Part shown: one piece after another, positions 1-11,304 of the stretch | Layout of the letters: each line of letters opens with the position of its first letter | Position numbering within the stretch: the first letter of the stretch is position 1 | From: Symbiodinium natans | Lineage: Eukaryota; Sar; Dinophyceae; Suessiales; Symbiodiniaceae | Direction: 5' to 3' | Assembly: GCA_905221605.1 (NCBI GenBank) | Contig: CAJNDS010000389.1 | Span: 1 to 64,000, forward strand | Length of the DNA: 64,000 bases | The notes under the pieces: generated by a model | Databases searched by the model: none | What the model saw: only the letters and a program-made list of their open reading frames with translations | Told to the model about the DNA's origin: nothing | Translations under genes and position numbers: made by a program

Positions 1-81
1 GAAGGGCAGTTGTTCCTTCGGAGATCGCTGTTACTACAAGCATCCTGACGCATCGCATCAACCTCCACCTACGAATCCCAA

Positions 82-167
82 GACAGATGCTCAGAGGAAG
101 AAAATTCCGTGTCGGAACCACAAGGACAGATGCTCAGGGGAAGAAAATTCCGTGTCGGAACCACAAG
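82..167 (+). repeat. 43 bp tandem duplication in the Gag region
   Basis: Bases 82-124 are repeated at 125-167 with one change (CAGAGG versus CAGGGG). Because 43 is not a multiple of three, the duplication shifts the frame between an upstream CCCH finger (frame of base 2) and the downstream one (frame of base 87). Confidence 0.85.
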
Positions 168-524
168 AAGGGCACGTGCAAACTTGGGGACAAGTGCCGA
201 TATCTTCATGAGGATGCAGCTACAGCCAAAGCAGCAGCCAAAGCCAGTGGAACCCTGATGGGAGTGGAGAAGGGAGCAGCAGCAAAAGCCAAAGCATCAG
301 CCGCAGTTCCCAAGGCCTCGTCGGTGGTGTTGGCAAGTGTATGCAAGATGGCTCGCTCAGATCTTCTAGAGGATGAGAATTCTCCATCGAGCTCCGACTC
401 AGAAATAACTCATATCAGCGAGGCTGGGTCAGATGAATCCACAGCAAGCTATGCGCGAGAGAGCCAGGATGAGTTCTCAGAGGAGGAGTTTCTTGACACA
501 GGTCCTCAGAGAAATCCCTTGTAG
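87..524 (+). pseudogene. Gag-like fragment with CCCH zinc finger
   Basis: The frame carries a CCCH zinc finger (C-x8-C-x5-C-x3-H, residues about 22-41, CRNHKKGTCKLGDKCRYLH), followed by Ala/Lys-rich and acidic Ser-rich stretches. A second CCCH finger (CSFGDRCYYKH) lies at bases 11-56 in another frame, separated by the 43 bp duplication. CCCH fingers would serve as the RNA-binding part of Gag in place of the usual CCHC knuckle; that role is inference from position just upstream of the protease. The true start of the polyprotein is outside the window. Confidence 0.6.
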
Positions 525-533
525 AGGCTTCAC

Positions 534-1481
534 ATGAGGCCGGACGAGTTCTTGGAGTGGCAGAGAGGACAGATCATGTCGGCGCCGAGGGATTTCCAGA
601 TGGAAACAGACGGCCTGGACGTAGTGGTGGGGGTAATGGTCAATGTTGCTCGCTTGGACCAAGGACTCCCAGCATATAACATTCCAATTGATGAAGAACA
701 AGAGATAGTGTCGGTGCATGACGTGTTGATCATGTGTGAGGACAATGTTGCAAGGCCCGGAGTCATTGCATGGCTGTTAGATCTTGGCCCCTCGCGAAAT
801 GAACTTTTCTTGGCTGCGATTGAGAGCCCTCGTCCTCCGAAAGTACGCCAATCCAGAGCGACAGGATCCCAGCCAGCAGAACACATGAGGCCCCAATCCG
901 GGGATCCTTATTCCGAGGACATTTTGAGAATGAGCATAGTGGAGATCTTGGAGCAGGTAGACTTCAAGGAGGGAGCCGCGTACTTTGATTCTCTGGGTGT
1001 TGAGATTGTTCACGATTTGGTGTACTTGGAGGTGGAACATGTCCATGGAATCCCGGAGCTTGCGAGGATCAGACTATTGGAGCTGAGGGGAGCTTTGATG
1101 GGAAGTGGTTCTTCGCAAGGGTCACAAGCCAGAAAAGGAGATGGAGACGTGGGGGTGTTGCTAGACTCTGGAGCCAATGAGATAGTCAGAACTGCGCCCG
1201 ACCCTAAACCCCATAGATCGAGACCATCTCCTCTACAACTTGCTGACGGGCAAAGTGTGCAGGCGTGGAGGACCAGGGAAGGTGAGATATACATCCAGAC
1301 AGAGTCAGGAAGATCTACCCTGTGCGGCCTGTGCAAGTGGGTAGACATCGGGGCGACCTTCACATGGTCGCCGAAGGGGGCTGCCTTGAAGCTGCCTCCG
1401 CAAGTGGGAGATCATTGTGGGTCTCTTTGGGTGTTCGAAATGGGTTGCCCTATTTGCCATGGGAACATTACAGAATTCTAA
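534..1481 (+). pseudogene. Retroelement aspartic protease region
   Basis: Residues about 205-212 read VLLDSGAN, the DSG active site of retroviral-type proteases, here followed by a flap-like segment with LADGQ. This would cut the polyprotein into Gag, protease, integrase and RT. The preceding 200 residues are unrecognised. The frame stops at 1481, but the next natural segment (PYLPWEHY, about 1450-1500) continues in the frame that opens at 1322, so there is a frameshift near 1450. Confidence 0.6.
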
Positions 1482-1783
1482 GGCCCATGTTGACGAGGCA
1501 GTGGAAATCGAGATGCTCGCAGGCCACAGTGCAGGTGAACTCAGACTCCGAGCCACTCATAGCGACTCAGGAGGAGAGTCAAATCATCGAATGGGATGAG
1601 ATGGGAAGGGCAGCTATGGCTCAGGAAGAGGCGGTGGCTCACAGAGCTGTGGACGCCAAAGATGGAGAAGAGTTTGCTAAGGCCCTACGTGGACACTGCC
1701 GATGTGGTAGCGAGAGCAAGATTGCCGTGCGCCAGGACTAATAGAATGAACAAGATCCAGAACGCTGGCAAGCAGGTGAACCT

Positions 1784-2365
1784 ATGGGTGTTTGGGCATG
1801 GAGTGTTGGCGGTTTGCGAGGAGTAACATCGATCGCCAAGGAGAGACCCTGGCTCACAAAGGTCTTGACGAAATTCATTTCTTCTCAAACATCGGTGCCA
1901 TTCCTATCATTTGTCGTGTCGCAGGACGTGGTGTTTAAACCACACCAAGATCCGAACGACACTGCCTATGACAATGTGGTAATCGGATTTTCAGAACACA
2001 AAGGAGGAGAAGTGTGGATCGAGGCAGACGATGCGTCCAAATTGAAGCCGGAAGAGATTGCTTGGAGAATGGTGAAAGCTGGTGGGGAGCCCCTGGCCGG
2101 AACACTTCAGCCTACAAGCGGAGGAAAAGCAGTCATATTCAATGGCCGGAAGTATCACGGCACAGAGCCGTATGAAGGAAGTCGGAAAGTTCTTGTGGCT
2201 TATGTTCCTCGAGGCTGGAAAAATCTTGATGAGAAGGACCAAGCGGCCCTCGAGGATTTGGGCTTCAGAGCACCAGTGAAATGCAACACCAGCAGACCGC
2301 ATGCCGCAAGCAGCAGCAAGCCATACGATGAGCAACGCCACTCCACCGAACAACGACCCGAATGA
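1784..2365 (+). pseudogene. 2-oxoglutarate/Fe(II) oxygenase-like domain in the copia polyprotein
   Basis: The segment about residues 40-150 has the layout of a small 2OG-Fe(II) oxygenase: an HxD iron-binding pair (PHQDPND), a GGEVWI strand, a short acidic insert, then NGRKYHGTEPYEGSRK with the distal His and the Arg that would hold 2-oxoglutarate, followed by VLVAYVP. It sits between protease and integrase in the same orientation and frame family as the flanking pieces, so it looks like part of the polyprotein rather than a separate host gene. I recall similar segments in other dinoflagellate copia proteins but cannot verify this. A fold match is needed to confirm. Confidence 0.5.
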
Positions 2366-3071
2366 ACCCTTAGTGCACCCTACTTCGACTACTTCTGGGG
2401 AAGTTCAGGGATCAGTCCAGGCTTCAGAACAGGAAAGCTTATGCTTGGATGGCGGGGGCCAGGACTATGATATGGGGATTGAGGTTGAGTTCGGGGAAGA
2501 AGAGAGTTTATGCCATGCTGCACCAGTGGCGCCCGAGGGAAGACTTGCTTCCGAGGCTTTTGATGACGTGCCGGATCTAGAGCTCCCAGACTCATCTTTT
2601 GTGACGCTCGAGAGGGAGACAGAGGACGATGAGGCTGCCAGGCGGAAGACTTTTCAGGAACTGGCGGCACAAGGGCTCCGTCATCCTCATAGACGGGTCA
2701 AACCGGCAGACATAGCTTTGGGATCTTTTGCAATTGATATTGCCGGACCTTACAAGGAGAGCTTTGGCGGTTACAAGTATTTTGTAATTGGCATTTTTAC
2801 TTTCCAAGTTGAGGGTATGGGCTTGGCTTTTGCAGTTCCCGCTACAAACCGGAAAGTGGAAACAATATTGGGGGCTACAGAGATCATCCTTGCTCAACTG
2901 TCGGCTATCACTGGGACAAAGGACAGCGTGGTGAGACTACACAGCGACAACGGTCTTGAGCTGGTCACGAGTCGTTTCAATGAGGCAATCAACAAGAAAG
3001 GAATTTTTAGAACAACGACGGTGTTACACCCTCATCAAATGGGAGAGCTGAGAGGCAAGTTCAGGCCCTGA
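2301..3071 (+). pseudogene. Copia-type integrase core
   Basis: The rve-type DDE integrase core is visible: first Asp in FAIDIAGPY, a following YKYFVIGIFTF strand, second Asp in RLHSDNGLE, then HPHQMG. The catalytic Glu helix (AERQVQALKRG) is present only after a one-base frame change near 3045, where it joins the frame that opens at 3092. The enzyme would insert the cDNA. N-terminal about 130 residues are acidic linker. The overlap with the oxygenase frame (2301-2365) marks another frameshift. Confidence 0.7.
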
Positions 3072-3091
3072 AACGAGGAGCGCTTCAATTC

Positions 3092-4417
3092 TTGATAGAA
3101 GGCGGATTGGAGCGAAAATTTTGGCCGTTTTGCATCATGCAGGCTGCAGCTTGCCAGAGAGATATTGCCTTGGGAATGAGGGTTCCAAAGTTGGTTCCTG
3201 GGGACACCGTGGCGATTAAACTGGATCATGTTGAGGCCTTTGAACCGCGCGCGGAGCGAGCAGTGTTTTTGTCCCGGAATGCTTCTATGTCGAAAGGGGC
3301 GTTTGTGCTGGTGACTCGCAATGGAAGTCACAGATTGATGAGGGTACGGGTGCCTGTGAAGTTGGAAGCCGATGATGAGAAGTGGAGGGTAGCTAGCCTG
3401 GATGGAAAGAAGTTCTGGGTGTCATCCAAGGGATCTGTTAAAGAAATGGATTCCGAGACCATCGATGAATTGCCTACCATGGAAGAGCGAGCTCACGGAC
3501 CTGTGGATGGGGACTTGGTTTTTGGGGCACGCTTAGGCGAAGGAGCCGTGGTGGCAAAAGTGGCGCTATCTAATGAGCCGAAGTCATGCGACAAGTATCA
3601 CGTGGAGACCTTTGAGGAGGAGGCTGATGCAGAAGAACAAGAAAGGATTTTAAATGTTTTGGCTAAGCAAAAGGCTGGAGCTGAAACAGTCAGCGCCAAG
3701 GTGTTCACAACTGGGTCGGAGGAGGCACAACATCGTTGGTTCTTAGCTGCTCAGAAGGAGGTGGCTTCGATGGAGGAGATGGAAGTATGGGATGAGCTCC
3801 CGGAAAATCCTTTGGAGCTGCGTGAGCACTTAGGATTGAAGCAGACAGACGAAATCCCCGCGATCCTGCCGATGTCTCTGGTGTGTACGGAGAAGCCGGT
3901 GCTGATGCAGCAGGACAAGCATGTGTTACAACAAGGCGCAGCCGTCGCAGCTGAACAGGCGTCTGTAGCGATTCTGGAGAGAGTCAGGCTGGTGGTGTGT
4001 GGCAACTATGAAGACACATCTGGCATAGATACATCTGCTTACGCGTCGTCGAATGTGGATGTGAACTGCTTGAGGGTGATGTGTTCGGAGTTGGCCAATC
4101 ATCAAGATTGGGAGGGAATGGGATTCGATGTGAGTCATGCGTTCCTATACTCGGATCTTAAATCCAAAAACACCATCTTAATGCGACCTCCGAAGATTCT
4201 TCAAACGCTGGGGCTGATCAAGCGGGGACGGCTTCTTCGTGCGAAAAAGGGCATTTACGGACTTAGGTCGAGTCCTGTGTCTTGGGAGTTGGAACGAGAC
4301 GTCCTGAGTGAAGCCACGTTACCGCCGCTAGCAGAAGACGATTTGCCTGGCTTGAAGGTCAATTTGTTGCTCATGGGTGGCGCACACGCCATTTCGCCCT
4401 TAGGGCGTCATGGTTGA
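3092..4417 (+). pseudogene. Copia reverse transcriptase, N-terminal half
   Basis: After the integrase C-terminal region, residues about 300-410 contain copia RT motifs: RLVVCGNYE, SSNVDVNCLRVM, the palm motif A equivalent GFDVSHAFLYSDL, and KGIYGLRSSPVSWE. The sequence then leaves RT before the catalytic YVDD block. At 4385 it jumps to the end of RNase H, so roughly 250 codons are deleted. Non-functional as it stands. Confidence 0.75.
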
Positions 4418-4560
4418 GAGACATGACGGCTACAAGAGACATCTTGGTGGAGCACGCCCCTGGAGCAGGTTTGGTGGCAGATCTCTTGACGAAGTCTATT
4501 CCAAAGTGTCGTTTACAAATCTTGAGGCCGATGATGGGATTGATAGACACAAGCATATGA
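4390..4560 (+). pseudogene. Copia RNase H C-terminal tail
   Basis: One frame from 4390 reads HFALRASWLRDM, then GLVADLLTKSIPK and a stop at 4558. The ADxLTK signature is the normal end of copia RNase H. It follows directly on the truncated RT and marks the end of the decayed element. Confidence 0.65.
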
Positions 4561-4960
4561 TTATGAACCTGGCGGAGACTGGGACAGGGAAAGATGGCGA
4601 GGCAAACGCAGCCTGACCCTTCGAGCATATTCGTGGGAAGCGTGGAATTGTCCTCAATTAAGGCTTTTGATAAGTCCTCTGCCGAAGGAATAGTCCAGCA
4701 GGGGCGACGCGCATGTTTTTGATGTGCAATCCGAGTCATTATTCGTTGGTTCCTACTACCCCTTCTACCAACCCTCAAGCTCATAACCTCCCAGAAAATG
4801 CACAAAGGCCCCAAGCGAAAGCAAAACGCGTCTCCAATTGCCACATCAATTCAAGAGACAGGCGCTCGGCTTCCAGCGCTGCTACGGCTCGGATTCGCCG
4901 ATCCATCTGAGTGCGGACACGATTCTTGCAGATGTCGCGCAGATTTCGCTGAGATGTCGC
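4561..4960. other. Gap between retroelement and MORN gene
   Basis: No gene seen on the + strand. On the - strand the reading frame of the last MORN exon stays open to 4781, so part of this may be its coding tail or 3' UTR. Confidence 0.4.
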
Positions 4961-6830
4961 AGAAAAAGCCCACCTTATCCGCTTTCCATCCATCCATTCG
5001 CCGTTGCGCTTCTCCTGCTTTGGCGCTGAAGACCTAGGAATGTCTAGGAGTGGTGCCGTTCCAGTGACCGACAGCACTTTCACGAGTTCATGGCCAGCCG
5101 ATACCATGCTGCTTGCCATTCCGCCACTGGCCATCGTACCTGGCATTGGAAGAATTACGGAACTACACGCCTCGTTAGAAAAAAAACGCTGCCCTGTGGC
5201 CCTGGCTCTCGGCCATCTGGCCATTTGAAGATGCCGTAGCCATGCTGCGAGCAGAAATATACGCTGAGCAAACAAGGAACAAGCAAGCTGCAGGGCAGGC
5301 CTTGATGTCGTGAACGTACTCTCCCTCGTAGTGCCGCCCATCCGGCCTCGGAGCATCCGACGCAGCATATGCGGCTTTCTAGCAAGCAACGCATTGAAAA
5401 GCCCGCTGACCAGCCGAACTTGCCATGGCCATGCATCCGGTTGCCTCAAGACTCACAGAGGATACTCACAGGGACGTGACTTGCAGCTTGCAAAGCATCT
5501 GCCATCTCCATGGCCTTCCCACTGTCCCTCGTACTTGCGACCGTCACCCCAGGAGTAAATACCCGAGCCGTGGATGTCGTTGTTCAAGAACTGACGAAGA
5601 GCGACCAACTGAGAGCATTGCGAGAGGTGCACTGAAAGCACATAAATGTTGATGCCTCTTTGTGCCTCCTTTGTGCCTCTTCCTCTGACTCTTGTTAACT
5701 CCTCCCTCTTCATCTCTTCGCTCATCTCTTAGCTCTACGCTTCCCTCGCACCTCGCCATCGTAGGAGGAGCCATCGGCCCAGGTGAAACTGGGTGCAACG
5801 AAGCCATGACGGACATTATTTGAAGTAGCCTCGATAAGCCCAGGACTATCCTTTTCCATGTTTTTTACCCGCTTGGTACCTCAGCGACAGCCAGGTCTCA
5901 GATTCACAGTATCACCTGCGTTCGTGTCTGTGCCGGTGTCAACCAGCATCTCTCAGTGTATCACGTTCCCTCATAGCGGGCACCTGGGCACAGCGGCATA
6001 GCAGGCAGTGCGCTGAGCAATCCTTGCGGATTGAATGGAATGCAAGGTCTGGCATTGATCGGAAGCAGGAAAGTCTGAAGTGGGCACCGTCCACCCAGTG
6101 CTCCTCTCAACACATTCGCAAATGGCTTCCAAACGTTGCTGGCACATGCTGGCAAATGCTGGCACATGCTGGCAAGTGCTGGCAAATGCTGGCAAACAAC
6201 AGCGCGTGCAACACCGCCAGCCCCCGTCCACGCCGTGACCATGCTGGCGGTCGTACTCCCACTGGCCCTCGTACTTGGACCTCCGAGGAAAACACGGAAC
6301 ACCAAAAACCATGCTGCTCTGCACAAACTGGGTCGTCGGCCCATCCGCATGGCTGTAGGTCCCTTGCCTGAAAGGGCTTGAATGGGTTCATGGCCATCCT
6401 CGAGAAGTGATGCAAGTCGGCAATGGCTCTGCGGGGTTATTTTCTGTGCTTCCTGCCCGTGGGCGGTGTCTCCAAACCACTCCCCCTCGTAGACGTCGCC
6501 ATCTGCATGAACGAACCTTGGATCGACCACAGCTGTCGCGGCATTGAAACAGAATGCATAAGCTGACAGGGAAACTCCAGGCAAGCACTGGAATTGCAAA
6601 CTAACAAAAACCCTCATATGCAAACTTCACTTAAAATCACGCCATTGACAAGGCTGTGGCCGACCCCAGCCATGCGCCTTATCGGCCTTCCATTGCCCTG
6701 CAGATTCTGATAAATTCACGTGAGACGAAACAATCATTGTGGCTTTTGTGGCTTTTGTGGCTTTTGTGGCTTTTGGCACCTTCATAACGAGCCCCGTCTG
6801 GCCACACCTGGTGGATGTCACGAGCACCAT
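4960..6830 (-). CDS. MORN-repeat protein, spliced host gene (partial model)
   Basis: Successive short - strand exons each encode part of a MORN unit (YEGxW ... HGxGxFxWxDG). Exons I can place with matching phases: 5590-5515, 5444-5411, 5346-5301, 5244-5207 and one starting at 5139; the exon before them ends at 5752. Their introns are 161, 70, 64, 56 and 67 nt, and three of these five start with GC (5514, 5300, 5206) instead of GT. Further MORN exons lie near 6810-6780 ([10 protein letters not shown]), 6700 ([12 protein letters not shown]), 6520-6460 ([11 protein letters not shown]), 6360 and 6280 ([16 protein letters not shown]). The last exon, near 5020-4985, has [11 protein letters not shown], typical of a MORN array end. 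MORN arrays bind membranes or scaffold the cortex and flagellar base; the specific role here is unknown. The start exon was not found, and a piece near 6900 (AAYTGSW) is out of frame. Confidence 0.7.
6137..6197. repeat. CTGGCAAATG-type short tandem repeat in a MORN intron
   Basis: About six 10-11 bp copies (CTGGCACATG, CTGGCAAATG, CTGGCAAGTG). Lies in an intron of the MORN gene. Confidence 0.8.
6737..6775. repeat. GTGGCTTTT 9-10 bp tandem repeat in a MORN intron
   Basis: Four copies of TTTGTGGC in a row, directly downstream (on the - strand) of the [10 protein letters not shown] exon. Confidence 0.85.
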
Positions 6831-7084
6831 TTGAGGGATTCATGGAGCGCTGGAACCTGGACGCCATACCCTTCTCGATGCTCTCCCATCCAGCTGCCAG
6901 TATAGGCCGCGCCATGGTCATAGATGTGAGTTGGCCTCCAGACCGCAGAAAGAGAACTTGGGGGGACTCGCCCCAAGTCTCGAGTCTCGGCATGCTTGGC
7001 CTCTGTTCACCAGAAGACTTGTCTTGAGGGAAAGCCAAGGAGAGCGGCATGCCCACATCCTTCACAGCCTTATTGGAGATCAAT

Positions 7085-7591
7085 GTCTTGAGAGTTGCGT
7101 CCAGGAGGGAGACCTACTGAGCCACACGCTGAATCACAGTCGCCGACGACTCTGCCATCTGCATCCTGACCTGATCACGTTGCAACATCCGCCGTCACCC
7201 GGCGAAGAACTACATGATTTACCAATCTGAGCATCCCTGCAGCAGCCAGTGTTGCCTGAGGCTTCAAGAGGCAAGCCAAGCAGAGATGCGCTATGCGGGA
7301 GCCAAGTTGCAGGAAGCCCCCATGGCCAAAGACTTCGCAAGAGCGGTGCTGAGCCAAGGATCACGATTGGAACGTTGTTCAAGCGCTGGGTGATTGGGCC
7401 TAACACAAAGCGCAACACTTTCAAAAATTATGCCGGCGAAGACCCCAAACAGTAAGATTGTAGATGAAGGGAAAGCGGCATGAAACAACAACGCGACGCG
7501 TGAAACTCGGCAGGCCGAGTTTACAATCAGAAAAACTGGGCTCAGTATGGAGGCGGTCGGAACAACCCTTTCCCAATCCAAACGAGGGATT
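7085..7591. other. Intergenic, no gene recognised
   Basis: Short open frames on both strands but no domain, repeat or splice pattern that I can support. It may include the first exons of the MORN gene. Confidence 0.4.
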
Positions 7592-9040
7592 GACATGGAT
7601 GTCCAAGCGCTGCCCACATGCATTTTGCCAGGCCTGAAAAATGCATTTGGTCTTTCTTTCTACCTTTGCAACGCCATGCTCTCTCTTTCTGTACTTCTTC
7701 AAAGGCGAAAACAGCTGAGTGCATTTAGGCACGCGCGAAAAACGCAGTTTCCTTATTCGTCTCTTCTGCACGCAGCTTGTCTTTACGACGAAGGATCAGC
7801 TCTTAACTCAATTCTATTGCGGTTGTGGAAGGAGCAAGCTACGCGAATGCATTTTGCCCACTTAAAGAATGCACCTGAGCATGTTCTTCCTGATTCTGGG
7901 TCTGTTTCGGTACTCCTGCAAGATGCCGAACATTGTTCTAAACGCGTTTTTCAATTCCTATAGCTACTTTTATGCACAGAAAACACATCAGAAGAATCGA
8001 ATACGTCATGAGCCAGCAGAAACCAAGACTAAACATGATAGGAAACCAGTGCCAAATGCATTCTTCGGGCGATGAAAAATGCATTTGGAATGCCCTAGAC
8101 ATGCATGTCGGGTAGATGTTGGTCGTAAAACACCAACCTACTTTTTTGTTTTGTTTTCGTTTGCTTTTCATGCTGTGATGGAGCAAAGATAACCCAATAG
8201 ACATGGATGACCAGACGCTGCCGAATGCGTTTTGCCAGGCCTGAAACACGCATTTGGTCTTGCTTTCCACATGTGCAATGCCGCGTGCTCTTTTCGCACT
8301 TTTTCAAAGCGAAAACCGCTGAATGCATTTGGGCACGGGCGAAAAATGCATTCGGACTTTGGTTTCTTCCTTACGGGGCCTCTGTCTTTGACACAAAAGT
8401 CAGTTATCAAGTGAGTCTTTTTTTGTGGTTTTGGAAGGAGCAAACTGCGCGAATGCATTTTGCCTGCTTTGCAAAATGCATCTGGGCATGTTGCTTCTGA
8501 TTTTGGGCCCTTTTCGGGAGTTTTGCAAAACGGTGATTATGGTTCTACACGCGTTCAAATCCTATATATAGATGTTCTTATGCGCAGATAGACATCAAAT
8601 GTCGAAGAAGTCATGAGCCGGCAGAACCCAAGATTGCAACATGATAGGAAACCAGTGCCAAATGCGTTTTTCGGGCGACGAAAAATGCATGTAGAATGCC
8701 CTCAGATGCATGTCGGGCAAACGTTGGTCGCAACACACCAACCGACTTTTTTGTTTTGTGTTTGCTTGTTTTGATGCTGTAATGGGACAACAACCCAATA
8801 GACATGGCTGTCCAAGCGCTGCCCGAATGCATTTTGCCAGGCCTAAAAAAAGCATTTGGTCTTGCTTTCCACATTTGCAGAGCCTTCTTCTGTACGCAGC
8901 CTCCGTCTTTACGACAAAAGATCAGCTTTTAACTCAAGTCGATTGTGGGTTGTGGAAGGAGCAAGCTGCGCGAATGCAACTTGCCCGCTTTGAAAAGTTG
9001 TCTAGCATGTTCTTTCTGATTCTGGGTCCACCCTGCCTCC
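7592..9040. repeat. ~600 bp tandem repeat, about 2.4 copies
   Basis: Units start at about 7592, 8202 and 8802, each with GACATGG(A/C)TG, then CCAGGCCT and AAA(A/T)GCATTTGG. The third copy fades near 9040. The units are rich in the palindromic core ATGCAT. Copies differ by base changes and small indels, so the array is not recent. Open frames inside are not conserved between copies, so no gene is called. Confidence 0.8.
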
Positions 9041-9384
9041 GCCCCCTCAACCCCTGCCATGCCACGTCACACCCCATTCACTTGTGATCAGAGACCATCG
9101 GAGACCACGGACCCAAGCGCGTGACACCCCCGCAATCCCTGTCGCTCGCCACGACCCGAACCGCGCGGCCCCATTCGACCACGGACCGGACCGCGTGACA
9201 CCCGCCAGCCCATGATCAGAGACTGACCACGGACCCAAGCGCATTCCCAAACTGTCACTGCTCAGCTTCTGCAAGAACAAAACACAAACGAACGATACGA
9301 GACGTGACGAAACGAACGTGGAGTCACTCTCGTCACAAAACTCGGCCTACACTCAAAAGCAGAAAACTTCCTACAGGGGAGGCC

Positions 9385-9560
9385 CTCGCACGCGAAGCCA
9401 GACTTGTTGAGATTTCTCGGCCCCAGTTTGGAGTCGCGCAAACTGGCAACTTTTGCAAACATGTGTACGCGACATTGCAAGGCCTCAGGCCTTCTGAGGC
9501 GTCATGGGGCTTCGAAGCCTTCCGAGGCCTTCCGAGGCATTCCGAGGCCTCCCGAGGCCT
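9385..9560. repeat. Dispersed repeat copy 1 (partner at 10825)
   Basis: Shares with 10825-10985 the blocks TTGTTGAGATTT, TTTGGAGTCGCGCAAACTGG, ACATGTGTACGCGACATTGC and CTTCCGAGGCCTTCCGAGGC in the same order. Confidence 0.85.
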
Positions 9561-10824
9561 CACTTTCAAGGCCTCGGCCTCGCAAGGCCTCGCCCAAAAC
9601 CCCTTTAGCTTGCAAGATTACGAGGCCTCGGGGACCCGGGCTTATAATGCTATTAAAGGGGTCCCCGCAAGGCCCCTGGCTGCCTTTCTTCTTTCATGTG
9701 AAAAGAATTTTAAGCCGCAGCTGGCTCCAAGTCCTCTTCATTCTCACTCTATTCAAAACATCACGACGGACCTCGAAGGGGCCTCGACCGCTGAAGATGA
9801 TCCTGCAAAAGCTATTCTTGCTGCCGCAAGTTTTAATTTCAGACTTCTCGACGGGCCTCAAATAAGGCCTCGATGATCGAGCTTTCAAAGATTTGGACGG
9901 GCGTGAGAAAGTCCTGAGAAGCCCTGTGCGTGACATTGCAAGCTGATGTTGGTCTCCAGCGGGCAAGCAAACAAAATCGCGCCCTGTTCAACTGGAGGAG
10001 GCCTCGGACCGGCCTCGAGAGGCTTGGAAGCCTTCAGCAAAGTCTGAGGCTCGAAGATGATGTTGCGTGTACGCCAAGTGAACGCTCCCAACCATTTAAA
10101 CCTCAACATGCACTTCAATGGTGAAGACGAACTAACTGACGTTCACAAGGCTTTCACTGGCATCGGCCTTTCCCTATATCTTCTTCTTCATTGGGCGCAT
10201 GGCAACTTAAGCGACGGCGCAACACGCTTTTCAGGCTTAAATACTTCCGTCCAATTCCGTCCAAAACCCAAGCCCGCCAAAGTTCTGACTCTGCACTCTG
10301 CGCAACCACAGAAGACGTTGACACGTTGGTCAACTTCCCAGAGCTTGAAGCGTGACTCCTTTCCACAGGAAAAACCAACAGACCTGCAGCTCAGCGGGGC
10401 TGTCGGGCGACCCCACTTTCAGGCCTGCAAAACACAAGCAATTCTGGCTTCGTCAGGATGGGCTCCAGTTGCAGTTCTGCCTCACTGCAAGTTTACAAAG
10501 ACGCGCACGCAGCTGCCTCGGACAAGCCCCGTGCGCTTAGGATGACGCTGTCTGGAGCAAGGGCAGGGGCGCAGCCAACAATCGGATTCGTGCAAAAAGG
10601 GCAAAAAACGGGCCGTCTCGCGGCCCCAAAAATGGAGCCGCGAAATGGACCCAGTTCCTGCCGCGAATTCTTCTATTTTTAGGCTCATCTCATCTTGCGC
10701 TTTCCACTCGGGGCGCACAGACCAAGCGCTCAAAGCGGAAACCTGAGAACCACGACCTCCGCAGGTCCGCAGGCAGCTTTCTGGTGGAAGAGATCAACAT
10801 GAGAGAAACGTGCACAGGGAAGGC

Positions 10825-10985
10825 CCTCGCTTGTTGAGATTTTTGCGACCCCAATTTGGAGTCGCGCAAACTGGCAACTGTTGCAAACATGTGTACGCGA
10901 CATTGCAAGGTCTTAGGCCTTCTGAGGCCTCCGAACCCTCAGTCATGGGTTTCGAAGCCTTCCGAGGCCTTCCGAGGCCTCACTC
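10825..10985. repeat. Dispersed repeat copy 2 (partner at 9385)
   Basis: Direct-orientation partner of 9385-9560, about 1.4 kb away, with scattered differences. Confidence 0.85.
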
Positions 10986-11304
10986 ATGGGGTTTCGAACT
11001 CAGGGGCTATCGATGCAGCTCACCCTGATGTAGAACCGGGACGCCCATGCCCAAAAGGGCAGGGACTGTGAAGAATGTGAGGTTTTCCAGATGCACCCAC
11101 GCCTACTGGCAGGGAAATGACCCCGTCCGTCCTCAGTGGCGGTACTCTCCAACCTTGCAGGGCTTTTGGTTCCCCCAACTCAAGCATTGTGCTGGGGCTT
11201 TGAAAGCCCCTAGGCTTCGGACGCCCAGCATCAAGGGTTTTTGGTTGACCCTCAACCCTGCACTCCGCCGACGCCATCACCCTCCATGGCTCATGGCACA
11301 AGCT

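Larger units (their letters stand above)
1..4560 (+). mobile_element. Decayed Ty1/copia-type retroelement, left end outside window
   Basis: Pieces of a copia polyprotein lie in canonical order on the + strand: CCCH-finger Gag, aspartic protease, an oxygenase-like domain, DDE integrase, reverse transcriptase N-terminal half, and the extreme C-terminus of RNase H (ADLLTK motif). They fall in at least three frames, so the copy is dead. The RT catalytic YVDD and most of RNase H are missing; the join is near 4385. No LTR was found on the right side, and the left end is beyond base 1. It belongs to a different copia lineage from the intact element at 47293-57217, which has a CCHC knuckle and no oxygenase domain. 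Confidence 0.8.
9041..11304. other. Intergenic, repeat-rich
   Basis: Holds a pair of related ~180 bp segments (listed separately), runs of AGGCCT/CCGAGGCC around 9480-9600, and CCACGGACC repeats around 9090-9240. No coding domain recognised. Confidence 0.5.

Noticed and set aside
6137-6197. Short regular repeats resembling a small array
   Set aside because: Ten-base microsatellite in an intron; no spacers.
9404-9865. 153-codon + strand frame
   Set aside because: Crosses the AGGCCT-rich repeat, and the repeat copy at 10825 does not preserve it.
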